Translations under genes and position numbers: made by a program
Shown here: piece by piece, positions 1-5,510 of the stretch
How the letters are laid out: every line of letters begins with the position of its first letter
How positions within the stretch are numbered: the first letter of the stretch is position 1
The notes under the pieces: generated by a model
Seen by the model: only the letters and a program-made list of their open reading frames with translations
Told to the model about the DNA's origin: nothing
Database searches by the model: none
NCBI GenBank assembly: GCA_945872195.1
Contig: CAMBZO010000203.1
Span: 1 to 5,510, forward strand
Source: Akkermansia muciniphila
GTDB taxonomy: Bacteria; Verrucomicrobiota; Verrucomicrobiia; Limisphaerales; SXTU01
Direction: 5' to 3'
DNA: 5,510 nt

Positions 1-519
1 TTCCCGAACCCGCCCACGCTGCTCGGCAACGTCACGCAGCTCCCCTCCGGCGAGTGGGAAAGCAAAGGCCGCATCTACACGAACTTCACCGCGCGCGTGA
101 AGCAGCTCGGCCCGCGCGGCTTCCGCGCCGTGCTCTGGCACCAAGGCGAATCCGATGCGAACCAGCGCGACGCCACGCGCACCTTGCCCGGCCCGCTCTA
201 CGCGCAGTTCCTCACGCAACTCATCCGCGACTCCCGCCGCGAGCTGGGCTGGGACGCACCGTGGTTTGTCGCGCAAGTCAGCTACCACGTCCCCGGCGAC
301 GAAGCCTCGCCCGACATCCGCGCCGCGCAAGCCTCGCTCTGGCAACCCGGCCTCGCCCACGCCGGCCCCGACAGCGACGCGCTCAAAGGCGAGCTGCGCG
401 AGCGCGGCGGCCAAGGCGTTCACTTCAGCGGCCCCGGCCTGCGCGAGCACGCAGCGAAGTGGGTGGAGCAAGTCGCACCGTGGTTGGAAAATCGACTCGC
501 CTTGCCTGCGTCCCGTTAG
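1..519 (+). CDS. Sialate O-acetylesterase-like carbohydrate esterase (SASA/CE6, SGNH-hydrolase fold), 3' part
   Basis: Partial gene: the frame is open from base 1 and ends at TAG 517-519, giving 172 visible C-terminal residues. Members of this family remove acetyl groups from sugars (sialic acid, xylan or other polysaccharides), usually after export. The visible part carries the family's HQGE signature (WHQGESD, visible residues 46-52), preceded by a strand (FRAVL). A C-terminal catalytic-His block follows (GVHFSGPGL, His at visible residue 141), and then a closing helix ending in VAPWL. The N-terminal block with the nucleophilic Ser lies outside the window, so activity and any signal peptide cannot be judged. 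The acidic residue often found three positions before the His (DxxH) is Gln here. The next gene starts 15 bases downstream, so the two are probably one operon for processing glycans. The family is confident; the substrate is unknown. Confidence 0.85.
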   Translation, partial: FPNPPTLLGNVTQLPSGEWESKGRIYTNFTARVKQLGPRGFRAVLWHQGESDANQRDATRTLPGPLYAQFLTQLIRDSRRELGWDAPWFVAQVSYHVPGDEASPDIRAAQASLWQPGLAHAGPDSDALKGELRERGGQGVHFSGPGLREHAAKWVEQVAPWLENRLALPASR

Positions 520-534
520 CAGCATCGCCTGATC

Positions 535-2223
535 ATGAAACTTCTCCTCGCTCTCTTTGCGTCGCTTTGCGTTCTTTGCGGCAAATCATTCTCGGCTGAC
601 GCCCCGCCCATTCGCGTGCTCGTGTGGGACGAGCAGCAGGCCGCGCAGAAATCGGCTTACGACGGCGGCTTCCTCGGCGACACCATCGCGGCGTATCTCG
701 CGAAGCAACCCGGCCTCAAGGTCACTTCCGTCAACTTCGCCATGCCGAACCAAGGGCTCTCGGACGCCGAGCTGGACGCCGCGCAGGTCATCGTCTGGTG
801 GGGCCACCAGAAGCACGGGCTGGTCGAGTCGGCGCGCGTCGAGGCCGTCGTGCAACGCGTGCTCGACGGTCGGCTCGCGCTCGTCGCGTTGCACTCGGCG
901 CACTGGGCGCGGCCCTTCGTGCGGCTCATGCAGGAGCGCGCCAAGGCCGATGCCATCGCGCAGATCCCCGCCGCCGAGCGTGCCACCGCGAAGTTCGAGT
1001 ATTTCAACGACAACCCGCTCGGTAAGGTGCCGCGTCGGGACGCGCCGCTGACGCCCGCGCTTCGCCACGAGGATGGCGTGTGGAAGCTCACCTTGCCCGG
1101 CTGCATCTTCCCCTCCTACCGCAACGACGGGGCGCCGGGCCACATCAAGACCCTGCTGCCGGACCATCCCATCGCGAAGGGCCTGCCCGCCGCGTGGGAC
1201 ATCCCGCGCACGGAGATGTATGACGAGCCGTTCCATGTGCCCGCGCCGGACGCGGTGGTCTTCGAGGAGCGCTGGGACAAGGGCGAGTGGTTCCGCAGCG
1301 GTCCGCTTTGGAAGGTGGGCAAGGGCGGCGTCTTCTACTTCCGCCCGGGCCACGAGACGTTTCCCGTGTTCAAACAGACGGAGAACTTGCGCGTGGTCGA
1401 GAACGCGGCGCGATACCTCGCCGCGCAACTGCCCGCCGACGCGAAGGTCGCTCCGCCCGCGAAAGCCAAGGCCGCCGCGCCCTCGGGCCGGCTCGCCCTG
1501 CCGCACACGGAGAACTTCACGGTCGCGGGCCGGCCAGCGTTCCTCTACCTGCCGCCGCCGGAGAAGCGCACGACGCCGCAGCCGTGGATTTTCTACGGCC
1601 CCACGCTCGCGCCGTATCCCGACAACGCTGAACGTTGGATGCACGAGCAGTTCGTTGCGGCGGGCATCGCCGTCGCGGGCGTGGATGTGGGCGAAGGCTA
1701 CGGGAGCCCGAAGAGCAACGCGGTCTTCGACGCGCTCTATCGCGAGCTGACGGAGAAGAAGGGCTTCGGCGCGAAGCCCTGTCTCTTCGGCCGCAGCCGC
1801 GGTGGGCTGTGGACGAGCAGTTGGGCCATCACGAACCCGGCGCGCGTCGCGGGCCTCATCGGCATCTACCCCGTCTATGACTTCCGCACTTACCCCGGCC
1901 TCCAGCGCGCCGCGCCCGCATACGAACTGACCGTCGAGCAGTTCACCGCCCGCGCCGCCGAGTTCAATCCCATCGAGCGCATCGCCGTGCTGGCGAAGGC
2001 GAAGGTGCCCGTCGCGCTCATCCACGGCGACGTGGACAAGGTGGTGCCGCTGAAGGAGAACTCCGCTGAGTTAGTGCGCCGCTATCAAGCAGCCGGGGCC
2101 GGAGACTTGGTGAAGCTCATCGTCCTCGAAGGCCAGGGCCACAATATGTTTGAAGGCTTTTTCCGCTCGCAGCCGCTCGTGGACTTCGCCATCGCCAAGG
2201 CGAAGGCGGGGGCCACGAAATGA
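535..2223 (+). CDS. Exported two-domain protein: ThuA-like domain fused to a serine alpha/beta-hydrolase
   Basis: 562 residues. Residues 1-21 look like a signal peptide (one Lys, a Leu/Ala/Cys core, then SFSA before the mature part), so it probably acts in the periplasm or outside. Residues about 25-295 match the ThuA fold (trehalose-utilisation family, class I glutamine amidotransferase-like): WWGHQKHG at 88-95, LHSAHW at 119-124, EMYDEPF at 227-233, FRSG at 253-256 and FRPGHE at 269-274. An Ala/Pro/Lys-rich linker (about 299-325) leads to an alpha/beta-hydrolase domain of the dienelactone-hydrolase/prolyl-oligopeptidase type. That domain has the nucleophile elbow GRSRGG (Ser421), HGDVDKVVP (probable acid Asp501) and GQGH (His536). 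The ThuA part is longer than the usual domain because of extra sequence at about 140-200. ThuA domains are linked to sugar metabolism, but their reaction is poorly defined. The second domain is probably an esterase. The upstream esterase gene supports a role in glycan breakdown. ATG 535 is chosen because it provides the signal peptide; there is no clear ribosome-binding site. Confidence 0.9.
   Translation: MKLLLALFASLCVLCGKSFSADAPPIRVLVWDEQQAAQKSAYDGGFLGDTIAAYLAKQPGLKVTSVNFAMPNQGLSDAELDAAQVIVWWGHQKHGLVESARVEAVVQRVLDGRLALVALHSAHWARPFVRLMQERAKADAIAQIPAAERATAKFEYFNDNPLGKVPRRDAPLTPALRHEDGVWKLTLPGCIFPSYRNDGAPGHIKTLLPDHPIAKGLPAAWDIPRTEMYDEPFHVPAPDAVVFEERWDKGEWFRSGPLWKVGKGGVFYFRPGHETFPVFKQTENLRVVENAARYLAAQLPADAKVAPPAKAKAAAPSGRLALPHTENFTVAGRPAFLYLPPPEKRTTPQPWIFYGPTLAPYPDNAERWMHEQFVAAGIAVAGVDVGEGYGSPKSNAVFDALYRELTEKKGFGAKPCLFGRSRGGLWTSSWAITNPARVAGLIGIYPVYDFRTYPGLQRAAPAYELTVEQFTARAAEFNPIERIAVLAKAKVPVALIHGDVDKVVPLKENSAELVRRYQAAGAGDLVKLIVLEGQGHNMFEGFFRSQPLVDFAIAKAKAGATK
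551..580 (+). repeat. Imperfect tandem TTTGCG repeat inside the signal-peptide coding region
   Basis: TTTGCG occurs three times, at 556-561, 566-571 and 575-580, with 10- and 9-base spacing and pyrimidine-rich bases between. The unit is roughly CTCTTTGCGT. It encodes the hydrophobic core of the signal peptide of the ThuA-hydrolase fusion (residues about 6-15). From memory, similar runs of TTTGCG-type words occur as dispersed repeats in some Verrucomicrobiota and other GC-rich genomes. I cannot test that here. Confidence 0.55.
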
Positions 2224-2359
2224 AGCCGAGCAGGCCAGTTCGCGCCAGGTTCCGCAGCGCCGAAGCCAGCATGTCCTCTGCTTGCCCAACTACCGACTGT
2301 TTGACGTGGCGCGGCGAGCGGCGCCCGCTGCGGTGAATTGACCGCCCCAGAACCTACCC
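2224..2359. other. Intergenic gap between fusion hydrolase and cupin genes
   Basis: A 136-base stretch without a credible gene. Its only structure is a weak GC hairpin (AGCGG at 2317-2321 with CCGCT at 2325-2329) without a T-run. No promoter boxes or Shine-Dalgarno sequence stand out before the cupin start. The gap is long enough that the cupin may have its own promoter. Confidence 0.5.
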
Positions 2360-2809
2360 ATGAACCCCCCTGACCGCCGCTTCGTGCAAATCGCGGACGC
2401 GCTCCGCGAAACCAACGCTTGGACGAACAACGAATGGCTCTGCCGCCCGGACGTCGTCGCCGCCGACAAGCTGCTGCTCGTCCGCGCGAACATGGATCCG
2501 ATGCATTGCCATCCGTTCCACTACCACCCGCACCGCGAGGAAATCATCTACGTCATTTACGGTCGTGCCGAGCAATGGGTCGGGCACGAGCAGCGCATCC
2601 TCAGCGCGGGCGAGATGGCGCACATCCCGCCCGGCACCATTCACGCCACCTACAATCCGCACAGGGAGCCGCTCGTCTTCCTCGCCATCCTTTCGCCGGC
2701 GAATCTTCCTGCCGAGAAGGCCGGCGACCCCGACCCGATTGATGTTTCCTCGCAGGAGCCGTGGGCGTCGCTGAGGAAGGGTTTTAAGCCGTGCAAGCTG
2801 CTAGGTTAG
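2360..2809 (+). CDS. Single-domain cupin protein (cupin_2 type)
   Basis: 149 residues, a normal length for a one-domain cupin. Both cupin motifs match the consensus exactly. Motif 1 is HYH at 54-56, Glu61 and Gly68, which fits HxH(X)4E(X)6G. Motif 2 runs from Gly84 to Asn99 (G-X5-P-X-G-X2-H-X3-N) with His95. His54, His56, Glu61 and His95 are the expected ligands for a divalent metal. Three more histidines (49, 51, 58) crowd the same strand. There is no signal peptide or membrane segment, so it should be cytoplasmic. Cupins range from dioxygenases and isomerases to simple sugar- or metal-binding proteins, and nothing here decides which. ATG 2360 is the only sensible start and lacks a Shine-Dalgarno sequence. 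The gene is separated from both neighbours by over 100 bases, so membership of either operon is doubtful. Confidence 0.88.
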   Translation: MNPPDRRFVQIADALRETNAWTNNEWLCRPDVVAADKLLLVRANMDPMHCHPFHYHPHREEIIYVIYGRAEQWVGHEQRILSAGEMAHIPPGTIHATYNPHREPLVFLAILSPANLPAEKAGDPDPIDVSSQEPWASLRKGFKPCKLLG

Positions 2810-2926
2810 CCCGTGGCTGCCGAGGTCAGGAGGCTGCTGAATCGGCGCGGTTGACGGAGCATTCCACCACATCGCTTCGGCTGTGCGTGTAACTTCCTCC
2901 CGCCAGTTCTCGTCCACCAGTTCGCT
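2810..2926. other. Intergenic gap before the coiled-coil protein gene
   Basis: 117 bases with no credible gene, RNA or strong hairpin. A TTGACG word at 2851-2856 resembles a -35 box, but no acceptable -10 box follows at 16-18 bases. No Shine-Dalgarno sequence precedes ATG 2927; the purine-rich AGGAGG at 2828-2833 is about 95 bases away and cannot serve this start. Confidence 0.4.
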
Positions 2927-3739
2927 ATGCGCTGCGTGATTTGCTTCCTTGTCCTTGCCGCACTCAGCCTTGGCCCTGCGCCTGCGGTCGCGCAGAATCA
3001 GAAGAGCGCCAAGAACCAAACCTCGCAGCAGGCCAAGCAGGAGTTGGACGCGGCGAAGGACAAACTCAAGGACGCGAACCAGGATTTGAACAAAGCCGAG
3101 AAGGATGCGGACAAGGCTGAGTCTGCGCACCAATCCGCTCTCGGAAAAATCCAGAAGGCCCGCCAAGCAGCGCTTGCCGAACACGGGAAGAAGTTAGGCC
3201 TCCCCACAGCCCTCGCACAGCACGCAGCCGCTCAACGAGCTTTCGCCACCGCGCACGCCGCGCTGGTGAAGGAGATTCGTGCAGGCGCAGATCATCAGGC
3301 TGCTGCCAAGGCCGCCGAGGAGGCGAGCGCCGGTATGCAAAAGCTCCGGGACGACACCGCGCTGTCCGGCGAGAAGAAGCTGCAGCTCACCTCCGAACTG
3401 GCCAAGATCCTCCGCCGGCCCGTTGAGCTGGAGCGCGAGCGCACCGAGGCCGATTCCAATCTCCAACAGCTGCGCTTCAAGATTGCCGAGGCAGGCAAGC
3501 AAGTCGTCGCCATCCAAGGCCAGACCGCCAAGGCCGCCGAAAACGACAGCGATGTGAAGGCCGCCCAGCAAGCGGAGCGCGACACTGCCGGCAAGTTGAA
3601 GTCGGCTCACGCCGACGTGGAAAAGCAGAAGAAGGACGTGGCCGCCGCGCAAAAGAAGGCGGCCACCGAATCGGAGCAATTCCAAAAGGCGCAGAGCCAG
3701 GCAACGGCCAAGAACAAGAAGGGCAAGAACGACAAGTGA
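2927..3739 (+). CDS. Exported Ala/Lys/Gln-rich coiled-coil protein of unknown function
   Basis: 270 residues; I do not recognise a family. Residues 1-22 form a clear Sec signal peptide (Arg2, a hydrophobic core at 4-15, then a probable cleavage site AVA before Gln23). The only cysteines (3 and 6) are in the signal, so it is not an obvious lipoprotein. The mature part is almost all predicted helix. A first coiled-coil stretch covers about 33-85, a break follows near GLP (91-93), and a long heptad-like region covers about 100-258, with a kink at Pro165. The C-terminus is strongly basic (KNKKGKNDK). There is no Trp or Tyr and only three Phe in the mature chain. This composition fits a periplasmic rod-like or cell-envelope-associated protein; DNA binding is less likely given the signal peptide. 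The reading frame is supported by the signal peptide and by the TGA followed by a terminator-like hairpin. No function can be assigned. Confidence 0.75.
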   Translation: MRCVICFLVLAALSLGPAPAVAQNQKSAKNQTSQQAKQELDAAKDKLKDANQDLNKAEKDADKAESAHQSALGKIQKARQAALAEHGKKLGLPTALAQHAAAQRAFATAHAALVKEIRAGADHQAAAKAAEEASAGMQKLRDDTALSGEKKLQLTSELAKILRRPVELERERTEADSNLQQLRFKIAEAGKQVVAIQGQTAKAAENDSDVKAAQQAERDTAGKLKSAHADVEKQKKDVAAAQKKAATESEQFQKAQSQATAKNKKGKNDK

Positions 3740-3746
3740 CTTGGAT

Positions 3747-3781
3747 CGCGGACGTGGGCGTCCGCGTTCCGCACAGTTTTT
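3747..3781 (+). terminator. Candidate intrinsic terminator after the coiled-coil gene
   Basis: A perfect 8-bp GC-rich stem (3747-3754 with 3759-3766) has a TGGG loop, starting 8 bases after the TGA at 3737-3739. A TTTTT run lies at 3777-3781, but about 10 bases separate it from the stem, which is more than in a classic intrinsic terminator. The position between two unrelated genes favours termination. The hairpin might instead be part of a dispersed palindromic repeat. Confidence 0.45.
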
Positions 3782-3840
3782 CTTTCCCTCCGGCGGACTT
3801 TTGAATTTCCAAACCGTCGCGTCTGGGCTAAGTGACTGGG

Positions 3841-5510
3841 ATGCCAGAGCGCGCCGCCGTGGGAGAAGCCGTTTTTCGCGGCATTCCCGTCTCCGCAGGA
3901 GTCTGCATCGGCAAGATTCTCGTCCTCGGCCAGCAGCGCGCGACGATCATCCGGCAGGAAATCCCCGAGACCGACATACCCCGGCAACTTGAGCGGCTCG
4001 AACAAGGTCTCCTCGCCACTCGCCAGCAGCTTCACGACATCCAGCAGCAGGTGACGCAGGCGATGGGCGCGAAGGACGCCAGCATCTTCGAGGCGCACAT
4101 GCTGGTGCTGGATGACCCGACACTACTCGAAGGCGTCACCCGGATGATCGCCGAGGAGCTAACCACTGCGGAATGGGCCTTCCACACCGTCGCCGAGCGC
4201 TTCGCCCAGACGCTGGAGGCGTTGCCGGACGACTACCTGCGCGAGCGCGTTGCCGACCTGCGTGATGTTGCCTCGCGCGTCGTCAACAACCTCATCGGCC
4301 ACGAGGAGACGGTGGACCTCTCGCGGCTCAAGGAGCCGTGCGTCGTCATCGCGCACGACCTTGCGCCGTCCGTCACCGCGCGCCTCGACAAGAAGATGGT
4401 GCTCGGCTTCGGCACCGATGTCGGCGGCAAGACCTCGCACACCGCCATCATGGCGCGCTCGCTGCGCATCCCGGCTGTTGTTGGCCTGCAGAAAGCCAGC
4501 CAACAACTCCACTCCGGACAGACCGTGCTGCTGGATGGCTTCAACGGACTGGTCATCCTCAACCCGACCGACCAGACGCTCTTCGAATACGGCCAGATCG
4601 AGCAGCGGCAGAAGAGCTTCGACGAACGGCTCCGCGACATCCACGACCAACCCGCCGTCACGCTCGACGGCGCGCAAATCACCCTGTCCGCGAACGTCGA
4701 GGAGGCCACCGACGCGGCTGAAGTCAAGATTGCCGGCGGCGAAGGTGTCGGCCTCTTCCGCACGGAGTTTCTCTTCCTCAACCGCGCCACGCTCCCGAGC
4801 GAGGAAGAGCAGTATCGGGCTTATCTTCAGGTGGCCTCCGAGTTGAAGCCGCAGCCCGTCATCATCCGCACCCTCGACCTCGGTGGCGACAAGCTCCCGA
4901 CCATCGTCGGCCTCGCGCAGGACACGGCCGAGATGAACCCCTTCCTCGGCTGGCGGGCCATTCGCTTCTGCCTCCAAGAGTCCGCCATCTTCCGCGCCCA
5001 ACTCCGCGCCATCCTTCGTGCCAGCGCCGAAGGTAACGTGAAGATCATGTATCCGATGATCTCCGGCCTCGAAGAGCTGACCCAGTCCAACGAACTCGTC
5101 GAGCAATGCAAGGCCGAGCTGCGCGCGGCGGGCGTGCCCTTCGACGAGAACATCGAGATCGGCGCGATGATTGAAATCCCCTCCGCCGTGATGATTGCGG
5201 ACTCGCTCGCCAAGCGCGTGAAGTTCTTCAGTATCGGCACCAACGACCTCATCCAATACACGCTCGCCGTGGACCGCTTGAACGAGAAGATCGCCTACCT
5301 CTACGATCCGACGCACCCCGCTGTCCTCAAGCTCATCAAGCTCACCGTCGAAGCCGCACATCGCCACGGCATATGGGTGGGCGTCTGCGGCGAGATGGCC
5401 AGCGACCCCGCGATGGTCCCGTTGCTACTAGGCCTCGGGGTGGACGAACTCAGCACCACGCCCCCGCTGGTGCCGCCCATCAAATACATTATCCGCCGCC
5501 TGAAGCTCGC
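3841..5510 (+). CDS. ptsI: PTS Enzyme I (phosphoenolpyruvate-protein phosphotransferase), 3' end cut off
   Basis: 556 codons are visible and the frame is still open at the right edge; the family is usually about 570-590 residues, so only the last few tens are missing. Enzyme I takes phosphate from phosphoenolpyruvate onto a histidine and passes it to HPr in the cytoplasm. Domains in order: an N-terminal segment with RGIPVSAG (13-20), the HPr-binding helical part, the phosphohistidine domain with GGKTSHTAIMARS (active His200), then the PEP-binding barrel. The barrel shows GLFRTEF (Arg307), RTLDLGGDK (Arg343), NPFLGWRAIR, MIEIPSA (metal ligand Glu445), GTNDL (Asp469) and VCGEMA (Cys516). These line up with E. 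coli His189, Arg296, Arg332, Glu431, Asp455 and Cys502 with steady offsets of 11 then 14. There is no GAF domain, so this is PtsI rather than PtsP. ATG 3841 is chosen; an in-frame TAA at 3829-3831 blocks longer starts, leaving only GTG 3832 as an alternative. Confidence 0.97.
   Translation, partial: MPERAAVGEAVFRGIPVSAGVCIGKILVLGQQRATIIRQEIPETDIPRQLERLEQGLLATRQQLHDIQQQVTQAMGAKDASIFEAHMLVLDDPTLLEGVTRMIAEELTTAEWAFHTVAERFAQTLEALPDDYLRERVADLRDVASRVVNNLIGHEETVDLSRLKEPCVVIAHDLAPSVTARLDKKMVLGFGTDVGGKTSHTAIMARSLRIPAVVGLQKASQQLHSGQTVLLDGFNGLVILNPTDQTLFEYGQIEQRQKSFDERLRDIHDQPAVTLDGAQITLSANVEEATDAAEVKIAGGEGVGLFRTEFLFLNRATLPSEEEQYRAYLQVASELKPQPVIIRTLDLGGDKLPTIVGLAQDTAEMNPFLGWRAIRFCLQESAIFRAQLRAILRASAEGNVKIMYPMISGLEELTQSNELVEQCKAELRAAGVPFDENIEIGAMIEIPSAVMIADSLAKRVKFFSIGTNDLIQYTLAVDRLNEKIAYLYDPTHPAVLKLIKLTVEAAHRHGIWVGVCGEMASDPAMVPLLLGLGVDELSTTPPLVPPIKYIIRRLKL

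Noticed and set aside
586..2025. Long open frame (about 480 codons) on the minus strand opposite the ThuA-hydrolase fusion
   Set aside because: Its product is Arg/Glu/Ala/Val-rich with no recognisable motif, and the + strand frame has clear domains. Long antisense frames are expected opposite GC-rich genes.
2317..2329. GC hairpin before the cupin gene as a terminator
   Set aside because: Only 5 bp of stem, a 3-base loop and no T-run.
2851..2893. TTGACG as the -35 box of a promoter for the coiled-coil gene
   Set aside because: No plausible -10 box at 16-18 bases; the nearest AT-containing word (TGTAAC at 2888) is too far away.
2801..3184. Minus-strand frame covering the 2810-2926 gap and the start of the coiled-coil gene
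   Set aside because: It mostly mirrors the signal-peptide gene, and its N-terminal part is Pro/Ser-rich without a domain.
3741..3992. Short + strand frame overlapping the terminator region and the start of ptsI
   Set aside because: Arg-rich translation, crosses the hairpin, and overlaps the ptsI N-terminus in another frame.
4159..5367. Long open frame (about 400 codons) on the minus strand opposite ptsI
   Set aside because: Low-complexity acidic/Val/Leu-rich translation, no motif, and ptsI is unmistakable on the other strand.

Overview
The window is a GC-rich bacterial chromosomal segment with five genes, all on the + strand and all encoding recognisable or plausible proteins. The gene set (a CE6/SASA-type carbohydrate esterase, a secreted ThuA-domain/alpha-beta-hydrolase fusion, a small cupin, a secreted coiled-coil protein and PTS Enzyme I) and the lack of Shine-Dalgarno sequences suggest Verrucomicrobiota, or less likely Planctomycetota. 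That assignment is inference from gene content and style; no 16S or other marker gene is present.

Layout: 1-519 is the C-terminal part of a sialate O-acetylesterase-like (CE6/SASA) hydrolase that enters from the left edge. Only 15 bases later, 535-2223 encodes a 562-residue exported protein that joins a ThuA-like domain to a C-terminal serine alpha/beta-hydrolase domain with an intact-looking Ser-Asp-His set. These two genes are probably co-transcribed and point to breakdown or deacylation of carbohydrates outside the cytoplasm. After a 136-base gap, 2360-2809 encodes a single-domain cupin with perfect matches to both cupin metal-binding motifs. After another 117 bases, 2927-3739 encodes a 270-residue exported, Ala/Lys/Gln-rich, helical protein of unknown function. 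A hairpin followed by a T-run lies just behind it (3747-3781) and probably separates it from the last gene.

The last gene, 3841 to the right edge, is ptsI, Enzyme I of the phosphoenolpyruvate phosphotransferase system. All catalytic residues are visible and only about the last 20-40 residues are missing. No HPr gene lies upstream, so its phosphate acceptor must be encoded elsewhere or downstream.

I see no RNA gene, CRISPR array, insertion sequence, phage gene or defence system. The genes are mostly from known families. The items most worth a second look are the ThuA-hydrolase fusion, a TTTGCG tandem repeat that doubles as its signal-peptide coding sequence, the unrecognised coiled-coil protein, and the missing acidic residue in the esterase DxxH block. 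I found no convincing evidence for a new multi-gene system.
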